DNA from: Flavobacterium sp.
GTDB lineage: Bacteria > Bacteroidota > Bacteroidia > Flavobacteriales > Flavobacteriaceae
Assembly: GCA_012032075.1 (NCBI GenBank)
Contig: JAAURU010000173.1
Coordinates: forward strand, 1 to 7,631
Reading direction: 5' to 3'
DNA length: 7,631 bases
Shown here: positions 1 through 6,283 of the stretch, one piece after another
Position numbering within the stretch: the stretch's first letter is position 1
Layout of the letters: each line of letters starts with the position of its first letter
Notes under the pieces: model-generated
The model's database searches: none
Told to the model about the DNA's origin: nothing
What the model saw: only the letters and a program-made list of their open reading frames with translations
Position numbers and translations under genes: made by a program

Positions 1-1111
1 GGCTCTTTTTGTGATAAGGTAAGATTCGCTTTGCTATCTCCATCACTATCTGTATGGCCTATTATTTTAGTTTTATAGATTTATCTTCATCTAAAACTTT
101 TCCAATTTTATCCAAATAACTAAAAGATTCGGTTTTAATTTTATCTGAACCAGAATCAAATAAAATTTTGGTAGTTGAAAAGCCACCTTTCAGAATTAAT
201 GAACGAATATCTTCTCCTTCTTCAGTGATTTTGATGTTAGAAATCGCAACAATATGGTTTTCTTCTTGTTTGGTACCTCTTAAGTAAAATTGAATGTATT
301 GTCCTACATTATTTTGTAAAATTGAAGGTAAGTCGATGGATTTTTCATTATCTATAAAAACGCGAAGTCTTTTTCCATTAACAACTATGGTAAAATGAGC
401 TGTTCTATTAAATACTTCATTCATTTTATAGTTAATATTATTATTTATTTTGGTTGCTGAACCAAAGTTTTCTACATGAATTTTATCTGCTGTTGCACTG
501 CCTTGCCAAAGGGAGAAATGAAATTCTGCTCTTTGTTTTAAGTCTTTATTGAGTTTGTTTTCATTGGTAAACTGCACTCTAAATTCTGAACCAGAAAGCT
601 CTTTATAAGCTAAATTTTCTGTGGTTAAATCAAATTCTAAAGCATAATTTTCTGGAAGTTTTCCAGTGTTAGTTATACACAAACTATTAGGATACAATCG
701 GAAAGCATTTTGTCCTTTTATTGATATGATTTCACCTCCACCGTTGGTTTCCCAATTAGCAGGAAAATCTCCTTTAGTATCTTCTTTGAAATTTTCTTCA
801 AAAATGACATTCCCTTCTGGAAAAAAACTGCTTCCTGTCATACTATCTGAATTTGATTTTTTTGGAGTCGGTGGATTTTCAGAGGTTGTTTCTTTGTCTT
901 TTTTTGATTTTTTTTCCTTTTTGGTTTTCTTTTTTCCTGTGCCAAAGACACTATCGATAGCTTGATCTGTTTTTTTAGTGGATTCTTTTTCTACTCTTCG
1001 TTCCACAGTACGTTCTGCAGCTTTTTCTGCTTTTTCACTTAGTTTTTTAAAGAATTGTGCTTGAGTACAAAAACTAAAAAGAAATGATATTAGTAGTAGT
1101 AGCGTTCTCAT
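1..1111 (-). CDS. ConA-like/OmpA envelope protein, 3'-partial and frameshifted
   Basis: Probable periplasmic or outer-membrane protein anchored to peptidoglycan. The open frame runs 1111 to 62 (349 codons). It starts with a type I signal peptide (hydrophobic LLLLISFLFSF, likely cleavage after TQA), then a basic/acidic helical stretch with AEKAAERTVERRVEKE and a Lys-rich low-complexity linker near residues 58-75. Residues about 100-300 look like a concanavalin A-like jelly-roll (FEENF start, NW, YALEFDL, VNGKRLRVFIDN, ending in ISNIKI). From about residue 315 an OmpA C-terminal domain begins (ILFDSGSDKIK). The frame stops at 62-64, but the next frame continues from about 68 to 3 with KIIGHTDSDGDSKANLTLSQK, the core OmpA peptidoglycan-binding motif. 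One added A in the run at 65-68 joins them, and one more in the run at 6-10 would restore the usual LSxxRA. It starts 12 bp after the lipoprotein gene, so probably the same operon. Full length is unknown because the gene leaves the window. Confidence 0.85.
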
Positions 1112-1123
1112 ATTTATTTAAAA

Positions 1124-1519
1124 TTATAGATTTCTTTTCCCATAAGTAATTACATATCCATATATACCTTGACTTGTAGCTGCATCATTAAAGTTTACAG
1201 TTCTAATGTTATTGTTCTCGTCTCTAGTATTTACAACTGTGACATTTTGAGTTCCAAAAACTACAGCATTTATTTGTTTTTGATGGAAATGATAGAAATT
1301 AATTCCTTCAAAAATGCCAAAAGTAATTTGTAAACCAATTTGTTGATTAACATTTTCAAACACCCCTTTTGCAGCATTATCTGTTGTTATTGTATAACTG
1401 TTTGTGGGTGAAAGTTCAAATTCTGTTGGGTTATTCTTGTTATCTATAAAAAGAGCATATAAAGTTCCTTCTTCATTAATAGTATTAGGAGTTAGAGGAA
1501 CTATTATAAGAAATGGCAT
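1124..1519 (-). CDS. YD-like lipoprotein, C-terminal part (gene split by frameshift)
   Basis: Second part of the gene that begins at 1889. The ATG at 1517-1519 is unlikely to be a true start: the first dozen residues in this frame (MPFLIIVPLTP) are the out-of-frame reading of the upstream part. Genuine sequence begins near NTINEEGTLYALFIDNKNN. The piece has no signal peptide of its own. It holds beta-rich sequence (FELSPTNSYTITTDN, QIGLQITFGIFEGINFY) and ends in GIYGYVITYGKRNL, a plausible domain end with a final strand. No catalytic motif is visible and I do not recognise a named domain. Its stop lies 12 bp before the start of the OmpA-like gene. Confidence 0.7.
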   Translation of the reverse strand: MPFLIIVPLTPNTINEEGTLYALFIDNKNNPTEFELSPTNSYTITTDNAAKGVFENVNQQIGLQITFGIFEGINFYHFHQKQINAVVFGTQNVTVVNTRDENNNIRTVNFNDAATSQGIYGYVITYGKRNL

Positions 1520-1889
1520 AAGTTGTAACCTCAGTGCCTTCCGTTTTTATGATAGAAGACAATCTATTTGAACTGTTATAAGTGAATTGGTGGGTTTTTA
1601 CCACTGATGATACATTACTTGTACTATTCATAGATTGTACTAAATTGTTTGAATAACTAAATGTTCTTGTTGCAGTTTCACCAGTAACCGCTGTTTCTGT
1701 AATTTGAGAAATTTGATTTTGAATGTTATAAGAAATGGTGTAGGTTCTATTTCGATTTGGGTCTCCATAATCTGTTTTTTGAATTTGAGTAGGGAAATAG
1801 CCTTCCATTACAACAGATTCATCGTCATTATTACTGCATGAAAAAGTAATAAAGACAATTGTTATTAATAGAATATTTAGTAGTTTCAT
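1485..1889 (-). CDS. YD-like lipoprotein, N-terminal part (gene split by frameshift)
   Basis: First part of a lipoprotein that would be about 254 aa if the frame break near 1488 is repaired (whole gene 1124-1889). Signal peptide MKLLNILLITIVFITFSC gives a lipidation cysteine at residue 18, followed by SNNDDE, an acidic patch of the kind that sends Bacteroidota lipoproteins to the cell surface. The rest is a series of short beta-hairpins of the form YTISYNIQNQISQITE, FSYSNNLVQSM, FTYNSSNRLSSI and YAISYNSS, a loose YD/RHS-like pattern common in Flavobacterium lipoproteins whose function I do not know. The frame ends at a TAA (1485-1487) just where the pattern should continue. The downstream frame carries on without loss if one base is removed, for instance one C of the CC at 1488-1489. 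The start follows a 101-bp gap after the LRR gene. Confidence 0.8.
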   Translation of the reverse strand: MKLLNILLITIVFITFSCSNNDDESVVMEGYFPTQIQKTDYGDPNRNRTYTISYNIQNQISQITETAVTGETATRTFSYSNNLVQSMNSTSNVSSVVKTHQFTYNSSNRLSSIIKTEGTEVTTYAISYNSSSNS

Positions 1890-1939
1890 TTGTAGATATT
1901 TATTGTTTTTTATTTGTCATATGTAATTTGCATACCTTC

Positions 1940-1958
1940 ATTGGTTTTTGAAACCAAT
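1940..1958 (-). repeat. Perfect 8-bp inverted repeat with 3-nt loop
   Basis: On the minus strand the sequence reads ATTGGTTT, CAA, AAACCAAT, a perfect hairpin inside the 101-bp gap between the LRR gene and the YD-like lipoprotein gene. It is the only long gap inside the operon. No U-tract follows it on the transcribed strand (GAAGG comes next), so it is not a standard intrinsic terminator. It could be an mRNA-processing or attenuation structure, or have no role. The remaining bases of 1890-1990 show no gene and no TAnnTTTG box. Confidence 0.5.
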
Positions 1959-1990
1959 TTTAGGTCATGCTCATTTCATAACTTTTATTT

Positions 1991-2737
1991 TTAATTACAT
2001 AATACCCCTGCATCGACTACTATTGTTGTTCCAGAAAATTCTAAATCACAAACTACAGTTGGAATACTCGTAATATTATTAGATGAAAGGTCTAAAGTAT
2101 CAAGATTTGTAAGGCTACTTAATTGACTTGGTACACTACTAATATTGTTGCTATAAAAACTTAAATATTCTAAATTAGTAAGTTGTCCCAAAACAGAAGG
2201 AATGGTTGAAATATTATTAGCTCCAAGCTCTAGTCTAACTAAAGTTGTCATTGTTCCTATTTCTGTTGGAATGGTAGTTAAGTTGTTATTGTAAATAAAC
2301 AACCTATCTAATAGACTCATTTGTGCAATACTTGAGGGTAAACTTGATATTTGATTGTTATTTAATCCTAAATAGGAAATTTTTTTTAGATTACCAATTT
2401 CATTAGGAATAGCTGTAATAGCATTAGTTCTAAGTTCAAGAAAAGTAAGTTCAGTTAATACTCCTATTTCGCTTGGTATGGTTGTTAAACCTTTATCTAT
2501 CAAGTTAAGAGAAGTAACTTTACCTTCAGAATTTACGGAAACATTTTGCCAAGATGAAATTTCTGTTGAGGTAATGTCCCAACCTAATGTATTACCAGAA
2601 TTAGCATTAAAAATTGCAATAAGTGCTTCTCTTTGCGATATAACTGGAGATTCGGTTGTGTTCTCATCGTCATTATTACAGCTAGTATAATTTAGAAACA
2701 CCATAAAAACTGCAATATATTTTATAAACTTTCTCAT
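1991..2737 (-). CDS. Leucine-rich-repeat lipoprotein, probably surface-exposed
   Basis: A 248-aa intact lipoprotein likely to bind a protein or glycan partner at the cell surface. The signal peptide ends at Cys20 (NYTSC, a loose lipobox with Tyr at -3), followed by NNDDE, an acidic patch resembling lipoprotein export signals. Residues 35-83 form an LRR N-terminal cap (REALIAIFNANSG, GW at 52-53, SSW at 61-63). Six 23-residue LRRs cover residues 84-221, each of the form LxxIPxxIGxLxxLxxLxLxxNx, with a partial seventh. The C-terminus (VCDLE to VLCN) has Cys230 and Cys247, which could be a disulfide-closed cap. The repeat type is the ribosome-inhibitor/bacterial IP-type found widely in Bacteroidota. 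Its start is 4 bp from the stop of the upstream lipoprotein gene, so co-translation is likely. The binding partner cannot be predicted. Confidence 0.9.
   Translation of the reverse strand: MRKFIKYIAVFMVFLNYTSCNNDDENTTESPVISQREALIAIFNANSGNTLGWDITSTEISSWQNVSVNSEGKVTSLNLIDKGLTTIPSEIGVLTELTFLELRTNAITAIPNEIGNLKKISYLGLNNNQISSLPSSIAQMSLLDRLFIYNNNLTTIPTEIGTMTTLVRLELGANNISTIPSVLGQLTNLEYLSFYSNNISSVPSQLSSLTNLDTLDLSSNNITSIPTVVCDLEFSGTTIVVDAGVLCN
2075..2488 (-). repeat. Six tandem 69-bp LRR-coding units
   Basis: Six consecutive 69-bp units encode the 23-residue leucine-rich repeats at residues 84-221 of the LRR lipoprotein. Period and phase are exact at the protein level (each unit starts L/I-T/S-x-I/L/V-P), while the DNA of the units has diverged. 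This suggests an old array rather than a recent expansion, and makes slippage between units less likely. Confidence 0.85.
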
Positions 2738-2741
2738 AACT

Positions 2742-3230
2742 TTAGAATAAAGAGTTAATCATATTACCAGCTAGTGTCATCACATTGTTTGTCGAATTAT
2801 TATCGTCATTGTTTGCGTTTCCATCAACTAGAATATCTGGGTCATAACTAACTCTTAGAATAACATCGTTTTGAAACTCAATAGTGGTGTCCCAATTTTT
2901 TACATAACTAAAAGTTATTTCATCACCAGCATTAATTACAGCAGGTAAATTTGCACTAGCCATTATGGTTTCGGTAGTTGTTCCTAATGGTCTTTCAGAT
3001 AAATAAGCTACTTGTTGCCCAAGTGATGAACTAAAATTTACATTCCCAACATTTTTTATGTGACCAGTTATTCTTACTTGACCAGTAGTTGCAGAAGTTT
3101 GTGATACCATTTGATATGTAATAGCATCAGCTTTTAAATCTACAAAAGGGTCTTTTGTAGGCGCATCATCTTTATCACATGATGCTAAACCTATTACTGT
3201 AAGTGCGATTAAAAAGATTTTAGTTTTCAT
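2742..3230 (-). CDS. Small lipoprotein with a CARDB-like beta-sandwich
   Basis: A 162-aa intact lipoprotein. The signal peptide MKTKIFLIALTVIGLASC has a canonical lipobox (LASC) with Cys18, followed by DKDDAP, an acidic patch typical of surface-exposed lipoproteins of this phylum. The mature part resembles a CARDB/adhesion-type immunoglobulin-like fold: DLKADAITYQ first strand, ITGHIKNVGNVNF (the I-NVGN pattern of CARDB), QQVAYLSERPLG, LPAVINAGDEITFSY, and a Asp/Asn-rich tail DPDILVDGNANNDDNNSTNN that resembles the DxxNxxNE-type calcium-binding ends of such domains. No enzyme motif is visible. It follows the small 49-aa gene by 13 bp and precedes the LRR gene by 4 bp. The domain call rests on pattern resemblance and is moderate; the lipoprotein call is firm. 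Confidence 0.82.
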   Translation of the reverse strand: MKTKIFLIALTVIGLASCDKDDAPTKDPFVDLKADAITYQMVSQTSATTGQVRITGHIKNVGNVNFSSSLGQQVAYLSERPLGTTTETIMASANLPAVINAGDEITFSYVKNWDTTIEFQNDVILRVSYDPDILVDGNANNDDNNSTNNVMTLAGNMINSLF

Positions 3231-3243
3231 AGTTTTCTATTTT

Positions 3244-3393
3244 TTAAAAGTTTGTTTTTTTTACGATTTTATTTTTGTGTATAATTTGTAATTCATATAA
3301 ACCCTCTTCAAGATGATTGATGTTGAGATAAATTTTTTGAGAGGGAAGATTTTCTAAATGTCCTACAAAATGATATTTTCTCTTCTTCGGCAT
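3244..3393 (-). CDS. Small protein (49 aa), first gene of the lipoprotein operon
   Basis: I do not recognise a function. From the ATG at 3393 the product is 49 aa, starting MPKKRKYHFVGHLENLP and ending GLYELQIIHKNKIVKKTNF. The ending follows the pattern of a last strand-turn-strand with G-x-Y-x-L-x-I and a basic tail, reminiscent of type IX sorting domain ends, though far too short for a normal cargo protein. The same frame is open up to an ATG at 3507, which would add a hydrophobic Leu/Met-rich stretch. I prefer 3393 because the upstream part consists largely of a 20-bp direct repeat and a promoter box that look regulatory. If so the leader is very short (about 10 nt). With the 3507 start it would be an 87-aa membrane-anchored protein. 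The stop is 13 bp before the CARDB-like lipoprotein gene. Confidence 0.5.
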   Translation of the reverse strand: MPKKRKYHFVGHLENLPSQKIYLNINHLEEGLYELQIIHKNKIVKKTNF

Positions 3394-3410
3394 TTGTGAT
3401 TGATTTAAAC

Positions 3411-3418
3411 CAAAGGTA
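3411..3418 (-). promoter_or_regulatory. Bacteroidota-type -7 box (TACCTTTG) of the lipoprotein operon
   Basis: On the minus strand the octamer TACCTTTG matches the TAnnTTTG -7 consensus known for Bacteroides and Flavobacterium sigma-ABfr promoters exactly. It lies 17 bp downstream of the direct repeats and 17 bp upstream of the ATG at 3393. No clear TTTG -33 element occurs about 19 bp upstream; that position is instead covered by the proximal direct repeat. This is what an activator-dependent promoter would look like. Confidence 0.5.
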
Positions 3419-3435
3419 AACCCAATAATAATCGT

Positions 3436-3476
3436 AAGCATTAACAGATGTAACAAAAGCATGAATAGATGTAACA
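3436..3476 (-). promoter_or_regulatory. Two 20-bp direct repeats at 21-bp period, candidate operator
   Basis: Plus-strand copies at 3436-3455 and 3457-3476 match at 18 of 20 positions: AAGCAT, T or G, AA, C or T, AGATGTAACA. The period is 21 bp, two helical turns, so both copies face the same side of the DNA. AraC-family proteins classically bind two direct half-sites at such spacing, the proximal one overlapping the -35 element. An inverted partial copy (rc GTAACAAGCAT) follows at 3478-3488. The gene ending at 3541 encodes an AraC-type output domain. An alternative is that the region is coding: 21 bp is seven codons, and the frame from 3507 would read a repeated LHLxML peptide. Confidence 0.55.
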
Positions 3477-3540
3477 TATGCTTGTTACTTCTAGTAAAGA
3501 GAAGCAATAGTAACTTTTAAAAGAAAGAGAAAGTTTAGAA

Positions 3541-4785
3541 TTAATGCAATTTTTGAAATTCTGAAGGCGATATTGAAAAATGCTCTTTGAAGCATTTTGA
3601 GAAATAAGTCACTTCATTAAATCCTACTGCATAGGCAACTTCTGAAACGGTTACATTGGGTTTTTGTAGTAGTTGATGAGCCAATTTTAAACGTTCCTTT
3701 CGAATGAATTCAGTTGTAGCAACACCAAAAAGAGATTTTAATTTTCGATGCAATTGCATGCGACTCAAGTTAGCTTCATTGGCAAAATTTTCAGCTGTAA
3801 AATCAGGATTGGATAAATTTTCATCCAGTATTATTTGTAGTTTGTTTATGAATTTTTCGTCGTAGGAATCGATTATAATATCAGTTGGTTTTAAAATTAA
3901 TTCTTGGCTGTAGCGTTCTTGTAGCTTTTTACGTTCTGCTATTAATTGAGAAACCGTTTCTTTTACAATGTTATTATTAAATGGTTTTGTCAAAAAGGCA
4001 TCTGCTGTATTTTTTAAGCTTTCCAAATGAGTTTCTTCTGAAGTATTTGCAGTTAATAAAATAACAGGAATAAAAGAGGTTAGTTCATTAGTTTTAATGG
4101 CTTTGGTGAACTGAAAACCATTCATTTTGGGCATCATAACATCAGAAATAATGCAATCGGGTATTTCTTTTTGGGCCAGTTTTAATCCTTTTTCTCCATC
4201 TTCAGCAAGTAAAATAGTATAATCTTCTTTAAAAAGTGAGCCTATGAGATTTCTAATATCTGGATTGTCATCAAGTATAAGTAGAATAGGTAAGTCCGAA
4301 TTAATTTCTTCTGTAGAAACGTTTGTATTGTTGCTATTATCATTGGTAACAAGAATAGCATTGGGGTTATTTTTATCCAAGGGTAATGTTACTGTAAAAA
4401 GGATGTTTTGGTTATCCAAAGTTGCAGAAATTTCTCCTTTATATAAAGTAACCAATTCTTTTACTAATGCTAATCCAATTCCATACCCTTTGTTTTCATC
4501 ATTACTTTGATAAAAGCGTTCAAATAATTTTGATAATTCTTCTTTCTTCAATGTACAACCTGAATTTGATACTTGAATAATGAGAATTTCGTTTATAATA
4601 GTTGTATTTAGTGAAATTTTTTCATTTTCGCTAGTGTATTTAAAAGCATTTGAGAGTAAGTTTGTTATGATTTTCTCAATGACATCTTTGTCAAAATAAT
4701 GACTCTTGTTATTTTTATCAATGTTGAAAACGAATTTTTTATGGGTTTCTTTAGCTTGAAAAACAAAAGGTTCGATACAATTCAT
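3541..4785 (-). CDS. HTCS C-terminal piece: HATPase, receiver, AraC-type HTH
   Basis: This 414-codon open frame carries the catalytic and output half of the sensor-regulator. Numbering is from the ATG at 4785, which is internal to the full gene. HATPase: N-box IITNLLSNAFKYT (39-51), a degenerate G1 region VSNSGCTL (72-79) in which the usual DxGxG is not kept, F-box LFERFYQ (87-93), and G2 box GYGIGLALVKE (100-110). Receiver: acidic pocket LDDN (171-174), phospho-acceptor Asp215 in ISDVMMPKMNG, Thr245 and Lys267 in LTKPF. AraC/HTH_18: residues about 312-414, with the second helix-turn-helix ending VSEVAYAVGFNEVTYFSKCFKEHF and the typical SPSEFQ end. Real coding continues upstream of the ATG (KKEILQNFI is in frame), and joins the HisKA piece by one added A in 4807-4811. 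Confidence 0.92.
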   Translation of the reverse strand: MNCIEPFVFQAKETHKKFVFNIDKNNKSHYFDKDVIEKIITNLLSNAFKYTSENEKISLNTTIINEILIIQVSNSGCTLKKEELSKLFERFYQSNDENKGYGIGLALVKELVTLYKGEISATLDNQNILFTVTLPLDKNNPNAILVTNDNSNNTNVSTEEINSDLPILLILDDNPDIRNLIGSLFKEDYTILLAEDGEKGLKLAQKEIPDCIISDVMMPKMNGFQFTKAIKTNELTSFIPVILLTANTSEETHLESLKNTADAFLTKPFNNNIVKETVSQLIAERKKLQERYSQELILKPTDIIIDSYDEKFINKLQIILDENLSNPDFTAENFANEANLSRMQLHRKLKSLFGVATTEFIRKERLKLAHQLLQKPNVTVSEVAYAVGFNEVTYFSKCFKEHFSISPSEFQKLH

Positions 4786-5081
4786 AATAAAATTTTGAAG
4801 TATCTCTTTTTGAAAACGAGTTGTAAGTTGCCACTATCAATCTTTGAAAGTTGCAATAATTGATCGACTAGTTCTAACATTCTATTCGAACTTTTGTCAA
4901 TAAGGGTAAGTTTTTGCAATTGGCTTTCATTTGAGATTTCGTTCTGTAAGCTTTGAACTGGGCTTTTTATAAGCGTTAATGGAGTTCTAAATTCGTGAGA
5001 AATATTAGCAAAAAAGCGGGATTTTAATTCGTTAAGTTCTTTTAATTTAGAAGCAATTTTAATTTTATTTCGGTAATTGAC
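4786..5081 (-). CDS. HTCS middle piece: HisKA dimerisation/phosphoacceptor domain
   Basis: This stretch lies between two longer open frames and is read in a third frame. From about 5081 it gives VNYRNKIKIASKLKELNEL, then the H-box FFANISHEFRTPLTLIKSPV with the autophosphorylated His codon at 4995-4997, then the second helix RMLELVDQLLQLSKIDSGNLQL, a standard HisKA ending. The frame meets a TGA at about 4787-4789, just inside the start of the HATPase piece. It has no start codon of its own at a sensible place, and its both ends fit directly onto the neighbouring pieces. This is the strongest evidence that the flanking open frames belong to a single histidine kinase gene. Confidence 0.85.
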
Positions 5082-5868
5082 GAATAAAAAACATTCCTAA
5101 AAGCAAAAGAGCGCAAGCAATACTTATATAAATGTATTTTTGTCTTTTCTCCAAAAGATTTTCAGCAGATAAAAGTTTTATAGCCTGTTCTTTTTTCTCG
5201 GTTTGGTATTTAGTTTCTAATTCTAAGAAATTCTTATTATTTTCATAAAGTTGTAAACTATCTTTTATAGCTGTTGCTTTATTTAGTAGTACATAAGCTT
5301 CGTTTGGATTATTAGAATTAAAATAAGCATTGGCTAAACCTTTTAATGTAGTGATTTCAAATTCTTTACGATTATCTACTTTATTATTGAATAAGATTAG
5401 CGCTTTTTCAAAATAAGGAATTGCTTTAGTATAGTTTTTTTGTTCGCTATAAAAAAGGCCAAGATTTACATGAGCAACTGCCAATTCTTTCTGTTGGGTT
5501 GAATTTTCTAAAATTGAAATTCTTTTTTTATAGTAAAATTCGGCAGAATCGTTTCTTTTTTCAATAGATTGAATCAAAGCTAAATTCCAATACACACTCG
5601 ATTCTCGTAAAGTATCTTTAGATTTTTTTGCAGCCAGTAATGTTTTATTCAAGTATTTTTTTGCTTCGGAATAATTACTTGCTCTTGATTTTAAATTGGC
5701 GTATTTTTCATAAACAATACCTTTTGCAATATCATTATTTAGGGTTTCAGCTATTTGAATCGCTCTTAGTATATAATCTTCTGCTTTATCAAAATTATGA
5801 GTATCAGATTGGGTTTTGGAATACATAATAATATGTGCAATTCCTGAAAGTGTTATAACAGTTGTAAA
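5065..5868 (-). CDS. HTCS sensor piece: TPR repeats and membrane helix
   Basis: The frame is open from about 5868, before the ATG at 5826, and reads TTVITLSGIAHIIMYSK upstream of it, so 5826 is not a real start. It contains several TPR-like helix pairs: FDKAEDYILRAIQIAETL, YSEAKKYLNKTLLAAKKS, AVAHVNLGLFYSEQKNY with TKAIPYFEKALILF, and LANAYFNSNNPNEAYVLLNKA. A coiled linker LELETKYQTEKKEQAIKLL then leads to one membrane helix YIYISIACALLLLGMFF and a basic end. The TPR region would face the periplasm, with the helix linking it to HisKA in the cytoplasm. The frame stops at 5065-5067. Dropping one base of the run at 5086-5091 gives GMFLFVNYRNK, a smooth junction into HisKA. Confidence 0.85.
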   Translation of the reverse strand, partial: FTTVITLSGIAHIIMYSKTQSDTHNFDKAEDYILRAIQIAETLNNDIAKGIVYEKYANLKSRASNYSEAKKYLNKTLLAAKKSKDTLRESSVYWNLALIQSIEKRNDSAEFYYKKRISILENSTQQKELAVAHVNLGLFYSEQKNYTKAIPYFEKALILFNNKVDNRKEFEITTLKGLANAYFNSNNPNEAYVLLNKATAIKDSLQLYENNKNFLELETKYQTEKKEQAIKLLSAENLLEKRQKYIYISIACALLLLGMFFIRQLPK

Positions 5869-6283
5869 GTTTTTAATATTATTTTTGAGCTAATTGAATC
5901 AGATTTTAAATAATATTTCATGGCAACATCATCATTTTGATGGTTATAATAATACTTGCCAAGGTTCATGAAAATATTGGCACTAAGTTTTGGGTTTGTA
6001 CACTTTTTTATTTTTTTTTCTAAGAGATTTAAGTAATATTTTTTATCGTTTAAAGTTTTAGTACTTTGGAACAGTAGCATGGTAGCTTTTATTGCTAGAG
6101 TATCATTTTGTAATTTTTCAAAACCTTTCAGACTAATTTTGCCGTAATAAAATGCACTGTCCATTTTATTTTCATGGAGATAATTGCTTGCTTTTTTTGA
6201 TAATGAAGATATCCTTCGGTTGTTTGTGCAACTACCCAATTTGAAATAAATAATAAGAAATAGACAAATGATTTAATTTTCAT
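5853..6283 (-). CDS. HTCS N-terminal piece: signal peptide and first TPR-like helices
   Basis: The ATG at 6281-6283 opens a signal peptide, MKIKSFVYFLLFISNWVVAQ, with likely cleavage after VVA, then TTEGYLHYQKK. A second frame, open from 6275 to 5853, carries SKKASNYLHENKMDSAFYYGK, LNLLEKKIKK and IFMNLGKYYYNHQNDDVAMKYYLKSDS, a TPR-like series. One added A in the run 6192-6198 joins the two frames. The TTG at 6239 is a poor start because it gives no signal peptide, although the protein must be exported for its TPR region to sense outside signals. The frame ends at a TAA (5853-5855), just past the break at 5870-5874; the next piece carries on as KNFTTVITLSGIAHII. Confidence 0.8.

Larger units (their letters stand above)
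3541..6283 (-). pseudogene. TPR-sensor hybrid two-component regulator (HTCS), one gene in five frame pieces
   Basis: One-protein signal-transduction system: signal peptide, TPR-rich sensor (about residues 25-380), one membrane helix (about 383-401), HisKA with the phosphoacceptor His near residue 430, HATPase, receiver, and AraC-type HTH. The start is the ATG at 6281-6283, preceded by AAGGAAAGGG seven bases upstream. Four frame breaks occur: a missing base between about 6239 and 6192 (A-run 6192-6198), a missing A in the run 5870-5874, an extra base near 5086-5091, and a missing A in the run 4807-4811. The repaired length is 2745 nt, an exact multiple of three (914 aa), and no domain motif is lost. 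I therefore think the gene is intact in the organism and the breaks are sequencing indels; it is typed as a broken gene only because that is how it reads here. It probably controls the operon just downstream. Confidence 0.85.

Noticed and set aside
65..68. Programmed -1 frameshifting in the OmpA-like gene
   Set aside because: The site is not a standard X-XXY-YYZ heptamer, and the many other indels in the window give a simpler explanation.
666..965. Open plus-strand frame of 99 codons opposite the OmpA-like gene
   Set aside because: It is the antisense of the Lys/Glu-rich coding region, giving Phe/Ser-rich low-complexity peptide, and the minus-strand frame has a clear signal peptide and domains.
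2478..2690. Open plus-strand frame of 70 codons opposite the LRR gene
   Set aside because: It lies entirely within the antisense of a well-supported LRR lipoprotein and shows no motif.
3508..3540. CTTTTAAAAG palindrome between the regulator stop and the next gene as a terminator
   Set aside because: It is A/T-only, lacks a GC stem and a following U-tract, and such palindromes are common by chance in this composition.
4244..4510. Open plus-strand frame of 88 codons opposite the HATPase/receiver region
   Set aside because: It is antisense to conserved kinase and receiver motifs and has no recognisable domain.
5628..5828. Open plus-strand frame of 66 codons opposite the TPR region
   Set aside because: It is antisense to TPR coding sequence, with no start context or motif.
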